64,000 nucleotides of DNA from Bimastos eiseni. Lineage: Eukaryota; Annelida; Clitellata; Crassiclitellata; Lumbricidae. Location: positions 38,798,403-38,862,402 of the forward strand of contig OY365806.1 in assembly GCA_959347315.1 (NCBI GenBank). The letters run 5' to 3'. Below the pieces are notes generated by a model that searched no databases, was not told the origin of the DNA, and was given only the letters and a program-made list of their open reading frames with translations. This document shows positions 45,370 to 55,190 of the stretch, piece after piece; position 1 is the first letter of the stretch; each line of letters opens with the position of its first letter. Position numbers and translations under genes: made by a program.

Positions 45370-46090
45370 GGTACGAAGTTAGGCCGCGTCATGCAGAATA
45401 CTTCTCCAGTTCTGCCTGTTCCCTGTAGACCTCATCATCTGTGTTGTTGAAAGGTCTGCCCATCTTCTGATATTATCCAGCCAGTTTGTTCCTGGTCTTC
45501 TTCCTCTATCACCCTCTATTGCTCCTTGGATTGTCTCTTTCACCATACAGCTCTCTTCTTTCCTCATAACATGTCCAAAATACTTCGTCTTTCACATCAA
45601 CTAAGAATTTTCTTTCCACACCCTCGGTTTCCGACACCCATTCATTTGTTTTCATGTCTTTCCAAGATATCCCCAGGACAAGTCTCAAACACTTCATTTC
45701 GAAGGCATCTATTCTGGTTTCTAGGATCCTCATAAATCAGAATTTTGTTATTAACTGTATTCCATGATTTTGCCAAATCTTTTTGAGTCATGTTGCTATA
45801 CTGTATTCTTTTGCTAAGCGTGATCTGATATCTTTCCCATTGTCACCCTCCTCTGATATGAATGAGCTAAGATACAAGGAAGTATTTACTTGCTCAAGGG
45901 TGTAGCTATTGATTTGTATTTTGCAAAGCGCTGATTCTATTGTCATTACTTTGTTTTTTCCATGTTTCTTAAAAGATTGTATTTCTTACTGGCCACGTTC
46001 AGTCTATTTATCAAATCCTGGAGCTTTGCCACAGAGCTTGCAAGCAGGATGATATCATCAGCATACCTCAGTGAAGAGTAATCAGAATTA
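45370..46090 (-). pseudogene. LINE reverse-transcriptase C-terminal fragment
   Basis: The minus strand reads through SSLRYADDIILLAS (RT YxDD box) near 46060, then RIDAFEMKCLRLVLGISWKD and GRRPGTNWLDNIRRWADLS, and ends at HDAA near 45390. This is the conserved tail of RTE/Craft-like non-LTR elements. Several frameshifts and stops break it. There is no 5' part. Confidence 0.75.
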
Positions 46091-46519
46091 TAACGTTAGC
46101 AAAACGCACTGAAGTTCGCAACTCAGACACTTACTAAGGTAAAGACTATGGCTGCTACCATCACCCATTTTTTATTATACGTTTTGCAAATGTGATCCTT
46201 GCTGTTTTGTGCACCTTCAACTTGCAGTTTGACTATTGAGAAAATATGTCGAAGTTATTCAACCAAATCACGTGTTATATGACAAACCTACTTGATAACG
46301 TGCAAACTTTAGTTGCTAAAATAAATTAGCCCAATTTTATGTGATGTGCTTTCAAGTCACATCTTCCTATTTCCATTGCCCTTTGATTACATGCAATTCA
46401 AGCATGAGCTCCTTTGTAAAAGTGACACGGTTATTTAAACAAATCACTATGCAAATTCAAAAACTACATGTTAAACGCTACTTAGCAAAGCATTCCTCTA
46501 CTTGTTGCATATTAAACAG

Positions 46520-46760
46520 TAATGTCAAACCTAATCGTAATCGTAATCTCGAAATTCACACAGCGCCCCATAAGCGGAGTTGCTGAAGCCAGCATATTCA
46601 CGGGTACCTAGTCCACATAAAATCGACAGGTAGGTTGGGAAAAATTCGGTTCCAGGTAAAAATCTAAAGGGATCAGGCATACAACTAGGGCGGAATATGT
46701 TTGGGACTAAAACGACGAGGGAGATAAGGATAAGAGGAGAAATAGGTTTAGGAGTTTTGA
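46520..46760. repeat. Dispersed repeat, partner of 9545-9625
   Basis: The first ~80 bp match 9545-9625. The following 160 bp may be the rest of the same LINE-tail family. No coding capacity. Confidence 0.5.
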
Positions 46761-47830
46761 AAGAGCAATGTCTTCAGTTTTGAGTGAAAGACCTGTTGAG
46801 AGATAGCAAGATGTGAGGATTTGGGCGTATTCAAGGATCGGATATTGTTTTAATACAGATGTGTACCGGGCCATAACGTCCGAACTTGCAGAAATTTGTC
46901 TTTAGAAGGTTGATAAAGACACATAGGCCTGTCTTCAGAACACTTTTGTTGAGCATAGCACTGTTCTATAGCTGACTTTGTTCTTTCCGCTCTGTCCCAT
47001 TGAACCCACATCTTATCCTACAAGACCTTCTCCCTCCCTGTAAGATCACCCCTTACAAGCGATCCAGGCCACATGACCTTATCCTACCTAGAGTTGATGC
47101 CTTTGGAAAAACATTTTTTACTATGCGAATGATATATAACTTTTTAAAATTGATGCTATGATTTATATGCGTTTGCTGGTAGTCTAATGAAAAATATTTT
47201 TACACACATGCATACTTACTTATCTATTGGATAAAAAATAGAAATAGAAATTGATATTATTTAAAAGACCGTTTAATGCTGTCTCGCGATCCTACTTTAG
47301 CTGACTAAATTTAATCTTTTTGCTCAAAATCTTAAGATCTGCAAAATCTTAAGATTTGTAAAGCTCGAATCATTCTTTAACTCTAATGGCATTACAGGTA
47401 ATGTTGCTTTTAAGTACTTTCTTGTTTTAACAAGATCAAGGAGGTCTACGCTTAGCGTCTACTTGACGTAAGATTTATTCTTACTTAGGATAAGTTCTAT
47501 ATTCGGTTATTTGGTCAACAATGATAATTAGTAATCTATTCTAATTAACACTTATTATATCTTGGTACGTCAAAATACGTCGTTCTATAAAGGATGAAAA
47601 ATACAGCAAAAGATACTCTTGTGCATACAAGATATGACGAAAGAGTAACCCCCCTTCCTTCAGGCCGTTGAGCCGGCAAGCCACAAGCCACAATCCTCGC
47701 CCCCAAGGTCTTCTAAACAGATTTGTAACGTTTATTGCCTGATGACGGAGGACGAAACCGTTTTGCTCTGTTTGGCAGCATTTATTAATGACTATCGGAC
47801 GTACAGTTGAACAAGGATAAATCAAATAGT
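46761..47830. other. Unassigned AT-rich spacer
   Basis: No gene or repeat structure was recognised. Short ORFs lack motifs. Confidence 0.5.
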
Positions 47831-47867
47831 ATGACTGTATAACTATAAGATGTTGCTTATGCAGAAA

Positions 47868-48215
47868 ATAAACATGAGGGGGAACTTTACACATATAACG
47901 GACTAAAAATCGGTTTGTCTCATCTTCCATTTTAGGACCAACATCTACAATTGCACTTTACACATATAACGGACTAAAAAGCAAGTTCCGTTTCGTGTTT
48001 GTCCCAAACTTGGGGTAGCACAGAAAATGAGATAGGTAGATCGATTGATAAATAGATAGATAGATAAAAAATATGGATGGATAGATAGACAGATGGATGA
48101 ATGTATGGATTGATTGATGGATTGATTGATGGATGGATTGATGGGTGGATGGATTGATGGATGGGTTGATAAATGGACGGATGGCTTGATGGATTGATGG
48201 ATGGGTGAATGACGA
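47868..48215. repeat. Satellite-like repeat with GATA/GATG tail, left flank of E2
   Basis: Two subrepeats of CTTTACACATATAACGGACTAAAAA (about 47885 and 47956) are followed by TCCCAAACTTG.GGTAGCACA and AAATGAGATAGG, then a GATA/GATG/GATT array (48045-48210). The same order occurs in the same orientation at 53833-55190. Confidence 0.85.
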
Positions 48216-48324
48216 AACGAGCAAATAATATTCTGTAAAATGGTATGCTGCTAATAGTAATACTGGAAGTACATGTACAATACCTCAATAATTATGGGAA
48301 ATAATAGGTGGTTTCAAAATGTTT

Positions 48325-48944
48325 GTTGTAACCATACAGTTCAAGAAATTCATTTATTCTTGTTCAACTGCATGTCCAAGGCCACCAAATAGAATCACAG
48401 GCGCTGTCAGCTGGCAACAAACGGCACAAACCCGTAACTGGGCAAAAGAACTAGAGAAAGTGACAGGAAAAGAGGTGGCATCGTTTCATTCGTCTTCCGA
48501 CGATATAATTCCCGTTGAATCGCTGTGTATGGATGCTCGAAGCATTATGGTGTTTGACGATGTAATGCTCGAAAAACAAGAGCCAATCGAAAAATATTTC
48601 ACTATGGGTCGTCACGGTGGAGCGGACTGCTTCTATCTGACTCAAAATTACTTCCGCATAATCTGACTCAAAATCTGACTCAAAATTACTTCCGCATACC
48701 GAAACAGGCTATTCGATATAATACCAACCTTATCATCTTGTTTAACCAGGACAGTAAAAATCTGAGAGCTATTCACGACACCTTCGTGTCAGGCGACATG
48801 CCATTTGACGAATTCCGCAGATTATTCTGCGAATGTACTGCCCAACTATTTGGATTCGCGGTAATCGACCTAGCATCAAAGGTGTACGACGGAAAGTATC
48901 GATGCGGGTTCGATCACTTCTATAAATCGATGACAGTCAGTTAA
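48325..48944 (+). pseudogene. Polinton packaging ATPase, 5'-truncated, E2
   Basis: Similar in order and motifs to the ATPase at 1-778 but lacking Walker A. Visible are the Walker B-like IMVFDDVMLEK, then GRHGGADCFYLTQNYFR and a YRCGFDHFY C-terminus. A 38-bp insertion (48661-48698), made of a partial plus a complete extra copy of ATCTGACTCAAAATTACTTC..., duplicates the ADCFYLTQNYF coding region and shifts the frame. The gene stops at 48942-48944. The first ~60 codons are lost at the junction with the satellite-like flank. Confidence 0.82.
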
Positions 48945-49024
48945 ATACATGACAAGACAACACATAAAGACACTATAGAGACATGATAAGGACACGATAA
49001 GGACACGATGTGGACCAAAGTATC

Positions 49025-49790
49025 ATGAAAACAACAGCGTGAGGGGTTGACGCAGGATTATTTAGCCCGTAGGGATAGGCTAAGACAGAGATTTCAGGAT
49101 GAGAAGCTAGGTGAAGCCGATCTGCTGTACATTGCGACTAAACTGTTTCAACCAATTGCAACATCAACGGCTGATTCGCAGGCAAAGACGCGGAAAGAGC
49201 TACAGAAAGTTACCAGTGTCTTAGAACGCCTGCCAACAGAGAATCTAGTCGAAGCCAATTTTGACTCAATAAAAGCGCTGTTTGCAGATACCAGACCGGC
49301 GATTGGGGCGCCTATACCCAAGGAAATCTTAATCGATGTCGATAAGGATCTTGATGTCGATATAATAGGAATGCACGGTTTCGAACCACCCAGCGAACTC
49401 TATTTTGCTGACATGGAAGAAATAAAAAAAGTCATGGAAGAAGTTACCAAGTATAATAGGCGCGATCTTGGTGCTCAAAGAAAGGCTTCAAAGGCTAAAG
49501 ATAAATAAAATTATATTGCACTAGGTGTAGATATTAAAGCTCTGTCAGACTATAGAGAGCGACTTAATCAACTGCTCGAGGGCCATAAGCTGAGCAGAAA
49601 AGAAAAAGGTTTAGTATTTCCTATGCAAATGCAGGGTGGTAAGTTTGGTGAATTGTATATAGACCCCAACGCATTATCAACCGGGAAATTATTGGCCTAT
49701 GTAGGTAAAAAGCTAGTTTATCAAGCTCCTGCTGATGAATCGCTGTACAGTCTGTTAACGAAACGTCTTGTAAAGTCCAAACAGAAGGGT
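49025..49790 (+). pseudogene. Polinton conserved core/virion protein
   Basis: The frame is open at 49047-49505 and again from 49509, with a single TAA (49506-49508) between the two in the same frame, so one protein is split. The likely ATG at 49025 is one base out of frame. The N-terminal part is Arg/Gln/Glu-rich (DYLARRDRLRQRFQDEKL), predicted helical; the C-terminal part has FGELYIDPNALSTGKLLAY and LYSLLTKRLVKSK. This pattern (L-x-ID...LTKR) recalls a conserved uncharacterised Polinton protein encoded next to the capsid genes. The exact role is unknown. Confidence 0.6.
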
Positions 49791-50227
49791 ACTCACCACA
49801 TCGCAGTAGCTGCTAACAGCTCAACTCTGCGTTCTTATGTAGAGATTACCAACCCCACTTACCGCGTAAACATGACTAGATTCACGATGAAATCTATGTT
49901 GGGTTATATGGACCAGATTCTTCATTCTGGTTACAAGGAAGGAGAGAACGCTGTTAACATACTCTCGGTAAATGATATACTCGTCAAGTGCGATATAATA
50001 TCTGGGTCCCATAGTAACGGTGCTCATACGCCGGTGGTGTATAGTTTCTTTCCAGATGTATCGCCAGGATAAAAGTTGATAGAATCACTGAATAATTTGG
50101 TCTCTCTCCTTTAGCATTTGCCAGAAATGTTCAACGTATGCGGGTGTTTCTGACAGACCAAAATGGAAAGCAATTAAACCTTCGTGGTGAAACTATAACC
50201 ATAAGCCTTCACATACGTGGTGTATAG
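49790..50227 (+). pseudogene. Penton-like (single jelly-roll) capsid protein
   Basis: Directly after TKRLVKSK the frame enters a different protein (SSTLRSYVEITNPTYRVNMT, VVYSFFPDVSPG) and hits a stop at 50070-50072. A shifted frame then gives RVFLTDQNGKQLNLRGETI and ISLHIRGV with a stop at 50225-50227. The F-PDV-PG and L-RGE--T--LHIR ends match the minor single-jelly-roll (penton) proteins of Polinton elements. The start of this gene is fused to the end of the core gene, implying a deletion that removed the core C-terminus, the spacer and the penton ATG. Confidence 0.6.
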
Positions 50228-50231
50228 AAAC

Positions 50232-50640
50232 ATGTTTGTGTTTGCAGCTAGACGAAGATGGCCCCGAAATGATCGGAGGACCATTGTCGGAGCCAGAATA
50301 TTTGACTGGATACCTAAGATTGCTAGTGCGTTTGGTCGTGTAGGGAATTTTATCTCTGCAAACAAAGACGCGATGACGAATGTTGCCAATGTGGCTGGCA
50401 GTGTCGCCAGAGCAGGTGCATCAACCGCATCTGCAGTAAGGTAAATCGTTGATGTCGTGAAGGCAAGACGTGTTGCTGCTGCCATCGCTGCTGCAGGACC
50501 TACTGCTACTACCACAGCTGCTCCATCGTATACGTCTAGAGAACGCGCTATATGAAAAAAGCATTGAATATTTGAAGCAATTGGCTGCGATTCAAGCAGC
50601 TGCTGCTGCTAACATAAATAGTCGCATGGCGGGGTCTTGA
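50232..50640 (+). pseudogene. Putative minor capsid/membrane-active protein
   Basis: ATG at 50232 lies five bases after the penton stop. The first ~70 codons are Arg-rich (AARRRWPRNDRRT), followed by an amphipathic Ala/Val-rich helix (NVANVAGSVARAGAS). After two frame changes the end reads EYLKQLAAIQAAAAANINSR and stops near 50640. Small basic-amphipathic proteins lie between penton and hexon in Polintons and resemble adenovirus pVI-like proteins. The assignment rests on position and composition. Confidence 0.45.
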
Positions 50641-50717
50641 TTCAAGACATATCGTCGTCGTAATTAGAAGTAATAGCAATTAAAGTTATAAATTCGCCAG
50701 TAATAGATAACGCCACA

Positions 50718-51467
50718 ATGGCGACTGTTGATGTGGCAAACGATATTTTAGACATAGGTTCACTGATATCAGATGATAATAGCATCGAATCTTACGAATT
50801 CCGCGAATTTGAGTCCCAAAACCCTGCTGACATCAATAATGGTCAGGAAATACAGATAGACATCCAAAACCAAGATATTTTTACTCAGCCATCGAAGATT
50901 TACCTTCTTGTAGAGGACAGGCTTAGGTCGATGACAAACGACGCTTATGTTGCGGCCGCTGTTATCTCACTTGTTAACAATGCCATCCCATACATGTTCT
51001 CTCAGATCCGATACCTGGCTAACAACACCGAGATCGAAAACATCATGTCACTTGGAGAAGCCACGACGATGAAGGGTATGTTGATCTACGGTGACGACTT
51101 TACAAAGGGAGAAGGTCTGAACATGTGCTGGCAGAACGACACGACTGCAGCAGCCGCTGAAGCAAATCTAGGATTTGAAGCGAGGCGACATATGATCATC
51201 GCTAAGCCTAATCCGGTTGGCACTTTTTTGTTCGTAGTCCCCCTCAGACACCTATTTGGTTTCTGTGACGATTATCATAAAGTCGTGTATGGAATTCAGC
51301 AGTATCTACTGCTGAGTCGACAGACTGATGCAGACGCGATCTTTAAGAAAAAGCTGCAGCCGCCGGCCAAATTACACTGTCTAAGCTGTCCTGGTTCATG
51401 CCACATGTTATTCCTGCTCTTGAATACAAGAGCATGCTCATGAAATAGATCGAATCGAAGGTCAAGG
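50718..51467 (+). pseudogene. Hexon-type major capsid protein (double jelly-roll), 3'-truncated
   Basis: Starts MATVDVANDIL with an ATG. ESYEFREFESQNP, IDIQNQDIFTQPSKIYLLVE and RYLANNTEIENIMSLGEAT match the N-terminal half of Polinton major capsid proteins, and FVVPLRHLFGFCDDYHKVVY is the most conserved segment. A frameshift lies near 51350; the shifted frame continues with SKLSWFMPHVIPALEYKSML to a stop. At 51468 the sequence switches abruptly to gypsy DNA, so the C-terminal half is lost. Confidence 0.88.
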
Positions 51468-51965
51468 CGCCTGTGGATGCTGAGGCCCAGGAAATTAAAC
51501 CGGGCGTTCATCTCGCTCGGGTTGTGCTGGGAAATAGCGCCGACACAACCCGAGTGAGAGTAGTTAACTTAAGCGATGACCCTGTTCAGTTCGGTAAGGC
51601 TCAGCTAATCGCAGGACTTCACCTGGTGGAGGTGGAAGGACGTCGGTCCTGAAGCATAGGACTGTTACGGGAAATGCGTCCCCGTGAGGCAGCCCATACG
51701 TAGACAGGCGTTTCCCCTGTCGAGTGGCGATCGATGAGCAGTTGAATAGCTTGCTCGCAGCCGAGCGAAAAGAACCAGCTGCTAGTGAGTGGTCGTCTCA
51801 TGCGGTGTTAAACCCGTAAAAAGGACGGGTTCTTGCGCTCTTGCATTGACTATCGGCAATTAAACGTGCGGACGGGAAAGGACTCGTACTCGCTTCTCCG
51901 GTTAGATGAGTGCCTAGATGTCCTAGCTGATGGTGGGTGGTTCAGCACGCTGGACCTTCGCAGTG
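51468..51965 (+). mobile_element. Gypsy pol fragment (498 bp) captured inside E2
   Basis: The reverse complement of 42297-42795 is almost identical to this segment. A 60-codon antisense frame (minus 51801-51619) is letter-for-letter the same as the one at 42461-42643. The piece runs from the protease-RT linker to RT motif STLDLR. It has no LTR, target duplication or complete ends. It replaces the region between the capsid gene and PolB. Confidence 0.93.
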
Positions 51966-52878
51966 ATTTAAGGCTCTCGTTACGCACCACTTCAAACATT
52001 CTTCGTCTTCGTTCTTCATATTCATAATAGCATTTTTACCCGTTAGACATATCGGTAGTTGAATGTAAGAACTGCCCTTCAATGGTTTATAAATAACCGT
52101 GTTGATATCTAATTTTTGAACCGTTCCAAGTCTCCAGTTACTACCACGTATCTGGAAGGCAGCCGTTTGATTCTAAGATTTTATTTATAGCGTTGTTATA
52201 AATTTCACTCGTATCGGTAGAGTCTAACACTACTTCAATTCTCGAAACGAACGGAAAGGGCTCGGTATCTACTTGCCCGGATTTCTTGTCAACACGCTCC
52301 ATTATGCAGGTAAGGACAAAGTTGACCTTAGTCTGTCGATTTTTACTCAACAAGTCTACCGCCTGTGTTTGAACGGTGTTAAGAAAAGATGTGACATCGA
52401 TTCCTTTAGCTCCTTCAACCATGTATTGTTTCGTGAAACCCTTGATTGCTGGGGCTGCCTCTCTAGTTTCGCGTATTTCTAACTTCTCGTTCATCTTCTT
52501 CTTTGGTTCTTCAGATATGTACCCTTCAATCCACTTTGCGAATGTATTAATCGCAGATTTAGTCTTAACGAACATGTTTCGTGCTGTCGTAGCTGGTACA
52601 GGAACGAGTGTTGGGATTCCAATCTCAGGAACGGGTGCATCAAGCAAACTAGCATTGGGTGAGATTGGTGTACAATATGAGGGAATGAGTGTTTGAGGCA
52701 CATGGGATTCAATTTTAGCAATCAAATCCGCTTTTCGTAGTCGTGTATAACCTAACATACCTTTCTGTTTCGCAATTTTTCTTAGTTCAAAAACAGTTTT
52801 CTTCGTGTATTCCATTTTATATTGGGGTGGCATTTCTTTAAGTCGGAGTGAGAAAATATTTTCACCCATTTTATGCAT
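51966..52878 (-). pseudogene. Polinton PolB-region N-terminal protein, truncated
   Basis: Open from ATG 52878 to about 52141, then frameshifted; the shifted frame continues (SNWRLGTVQKLDINTVIYKP, MKNEDEECLKWCVTRAL) up to the gypsy junction at 51965. Residues 25-55 form a SAP/Rho-N-like helical module (TVFELRKIAKQKGMLGYTRL). The middle block RQTKVNFVLTCIMERVD and the MKNEDEECLKW motif are those seen at the start of Polinton protein-primed PolB polyproteins. The exonuclease and polymerase domains are gone. Confidence 0.75.
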
Positions 52879-53293
52879 GAGAGAATTTTTGTTTGTTTGT
52901 TGAACAATGACTCATCATCGAAACTATTGGAAATTCCCATGACCAGGGTTTTTTTGGTCTATGCATGAATTGTGGCGTGGGTCAGAAAATTAAAACTGAA
53001 CACATCGCGTGGTTTCATCTCATCGGATTGGTTTATCGAAACTGGGACGGTCCGTCCAAACTAGGTCAACTCGTCACAGCGAAATTAGTTAGTCACAGCG
53101 AGGTCAACTCGTCACATTACTTCCGCTGTGACGGAAATCAGAGATCAGATTACCTCTATAACCTCCATAGCATCTATAACATCTAATAACCTCTATAACC
53201 TCTATACCAATCATTTCATCATGTTGTGTAATCGTCTAGAATAGTCTGACGGATTGTTATAAATAAGCCTGCGTTTGTGATCAGTTGTATCAC
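52879..53293. promoter_or_regulatory. Divergent region between PolB and zipper gene of E2
   Basis: 52917-52940 (ATCGAAACTATTGGAAATTCC) resembles 2262-2285 of E1. GTCACAGCGA / GGTCAACTCGTCACA units repeat at 53065-53115, short CTATAACCT repeats occur at 53155-53212, and TATAAATA lies at 53258-53265, 28 bp before the zipper-gene ATG. It may correspond to the start of a terminal repeat. Confidence 0.45.
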
Positions 53294-53579
53294 ATGGAGA
53301 ATCTACCGACAGCTATGAGTGGCTTAAGGTTATTACAAAAGCGGAGCTTTGTTAAGGCGTTTTTTAGATGACGCAGCAAAAGAAGAAAGCTCATCTAAAA
53401 AATCCACAAGGCTTGACTTGGCACGGGCGAGGAATCGTAGGGATTCAGCACACCGAAACATGCGTAAAACAAAGGAAAGACTAACATCACTTCTCTAAAA
53501 ATTATGAGAACAAGAAGCGGCCTATGACGCAGCAAAAGAAGATGTTTGTAGGTTGGAGAAGCGTCTGAAAGATGACTAA
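53294..53579 (+). pseudogene. Basic-region/zipper-like gene of E2, broken
   Basis: The ATG frame (MENLPTAMSG) stops at 53370. The next frame from 53352 gives an acidic stretch (LDDAAKEES), a basic region (LARARNRRDSAHRNMRKTKE) and a heptad series with Leu, Leu, Tyr, Val, Leu exactly seven apart, ending in KRLKDD and TAA at 53577-53579. Two stop codons interrupt the zipper. The architecture and position match the E1 zipper gene at 2521-2835. Confidence 0.5.
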
Positions 53580-53832
53580 TCGACAACGAATATCGCAGTT
53601 AACGAACCTATGCATTGAGTCGCTGTTGATGTTTAACTAAGGGACTAGGTTTGTGTACGAATTGTGGCTCATTTTCATTTTTTGGTGATTTTGTGACCTA
53701 ATTATAGGTAAAAAATACGTTTTAGTAACCTATTAGGTGGGCGATTTAGCCAATATTATGGTTATATGCGTCAATTTTTCCAGTTCTACACTACTCAAGT
53801 AATACCGCATTATCTATTATACGTTTTCAATG

Positions 53833-54811
53833 TCAGACAATGTCTACATAATACTTTACACATAGACCGCGGTTCAATGAAAAATAAGCCAAACTGTTTA
53901 TTTCATAATTATATCTATAGTGCTTGACAATTTTCTTTTAGATTGTGTAAGTACTTCTAAGATGGATACAGTCTTCAATATTTTTTTGAAGAAACTCAAT
54001 GGTATGATCTGATTATTTAATTAAAGAAGATGTTCGAAATATCCTCATTCAGCTTGCACGCAAGCCTGAAGGCACTGGCGTTATTGGGAAACAGCATCGT
54101 AGATGCTGATCTGATCCAGGCCATCCCACACTTTCAACAAGCATTGTTTCAGATCGTTTACATCATCGATTGCTGTCTGGTAGACTCGCCCTTGCATTAC
54201 GCTCCACACTTTGTAGTCGACAGGATATAAATATGGGCTGTTCGCAGGCCATAATGCGGGATAAATGAAGTCTGGTAGGCCTACATGTCTCTCTTGTTAG
54301 AATTTCGATGGTTCACCTGGCTCTGTGGGCAGGGACACTGTCCTGTTGAAAAACGAAACACCATTCTGGGGCTATATTTCTGATAACAGGTAGAGGATGT
54401 TGTGACGGCAGAACGTCGCGATAATAGGCTCCGCTAATTTTTACTCCCGGAGCAATGAAGACCAAATGGGAACGACCAAGCGTCGAAACAGCAACGGACA
54501 CCATAACAGACTTGTTGAAATGGGTAGAGGTCAAGGTCTTTATTGATTACTCGAACAACACTGGACCGGTGAATTCCGGCTTCTCTGGATATTTTACGCG
54601 GTGTTCCATGAGTATTCATTCGGTAGTCAAAGTTTGGCTCACTATTTATTGAACCACCGTGTATAACGGACTAAAAAGCGCTGTGTCTCATCTTGCATTT
54701 CAGGACCAATGTCTACAAAATAGCCTACTTTACACATATAACGGACTAAAAAGTGTCGTTTCCTATTCGTCCCAAACTTGTGGTAGCACATAAAATGAGA
54801 TAGGTTTGATC

Positions 54812-54849
<38 letters not shown>

Positions 54850-55190
54850 GAGAGAGATGGATAGATGGATAGATGGATGGATAGATGGATAGATGGATAG
54901 ATGGATAGATGGATAGATGGATGGATATACGGATGGATGGATATACGGATGGATGGATATGTGGATGGATGGATAGATGGATGGATGGGATGGGTGGGTG
55001 GATGGATTGATGGATAGATGGATAGATGGATGGATTGGATGGGTGGGTGGATGGATTGATGGATAGATGGATGGATGGGTGGATAGATGGGTTGAATAAT
55101 GGACGGATGGGTTGGTGGATGGATTGATGGATAGATGGGTTGATTAATGGACAGATGGGTTGGGGATGGATGGATGGATTGATTATATGC
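53833..55190. repeat. Satellite-like repeat with GATA/GATG tail, right flank of E2
   Basis: Same module as 47868-48215: ACTTTACACATATAACGGACTAAAAAG subrepeats, TCCCAAACTTGTGGTAGCACA, AAATGAGATAGG and then a 390-bp GATA/GATG/GGAT array (54808-55190). The first subrepeat is split by a maT-like insertion (53865-54661) between the two TA dinucleotides of ACATATAACGG. Confidence 0.85.
53865..54661 (-). mobile_element. Degenerate maT-like transposon copy
   Basis: Imperfect terminal inverted repeats (GGTTCAATGAAAAATAAGCCAAAC on the left, its near reverse complement on the right ending CCACCGTG) are flanked by TA. The minus strand retains the catalytic region: MTSTHFNKSVMVSVAVSTLG, FVFQQDSVPAHRAR, PANSPYLYPVDYKVWSVMQ and KVWDGLDQ. 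These align with the intact transposase at 35826-36920. The N-terminal half is deleted and frames are broken. Confidence 0.82.

Larger units (their letters stand above)
48325..53600. mobile_element. Polinton/adintovirus-like element E2, partial
   Basis: The plus-strand order is ATPase (5'-truncated), core protein, penton, minor capsid, hexon-type major capsid, then a gypsy fragment, then the PolB N-terminal region on the minus strand and a basic-zipper gene on the plus strand. This set is diagnostic of Polinton/adintovirus elements. Integrase, PLA2, protease and most of PolB are missing. Most genes contain stops or frameshifts, so this copy is older or more damaged than E1. Confidence 0.85.

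Noticed and set aside
47958..48288. Ile/His/Pro-Ser ORFs near the E2 left flank
   Set aside because: Translation of the GATA/GATG microsatellite; the same happens at 54642-55219.
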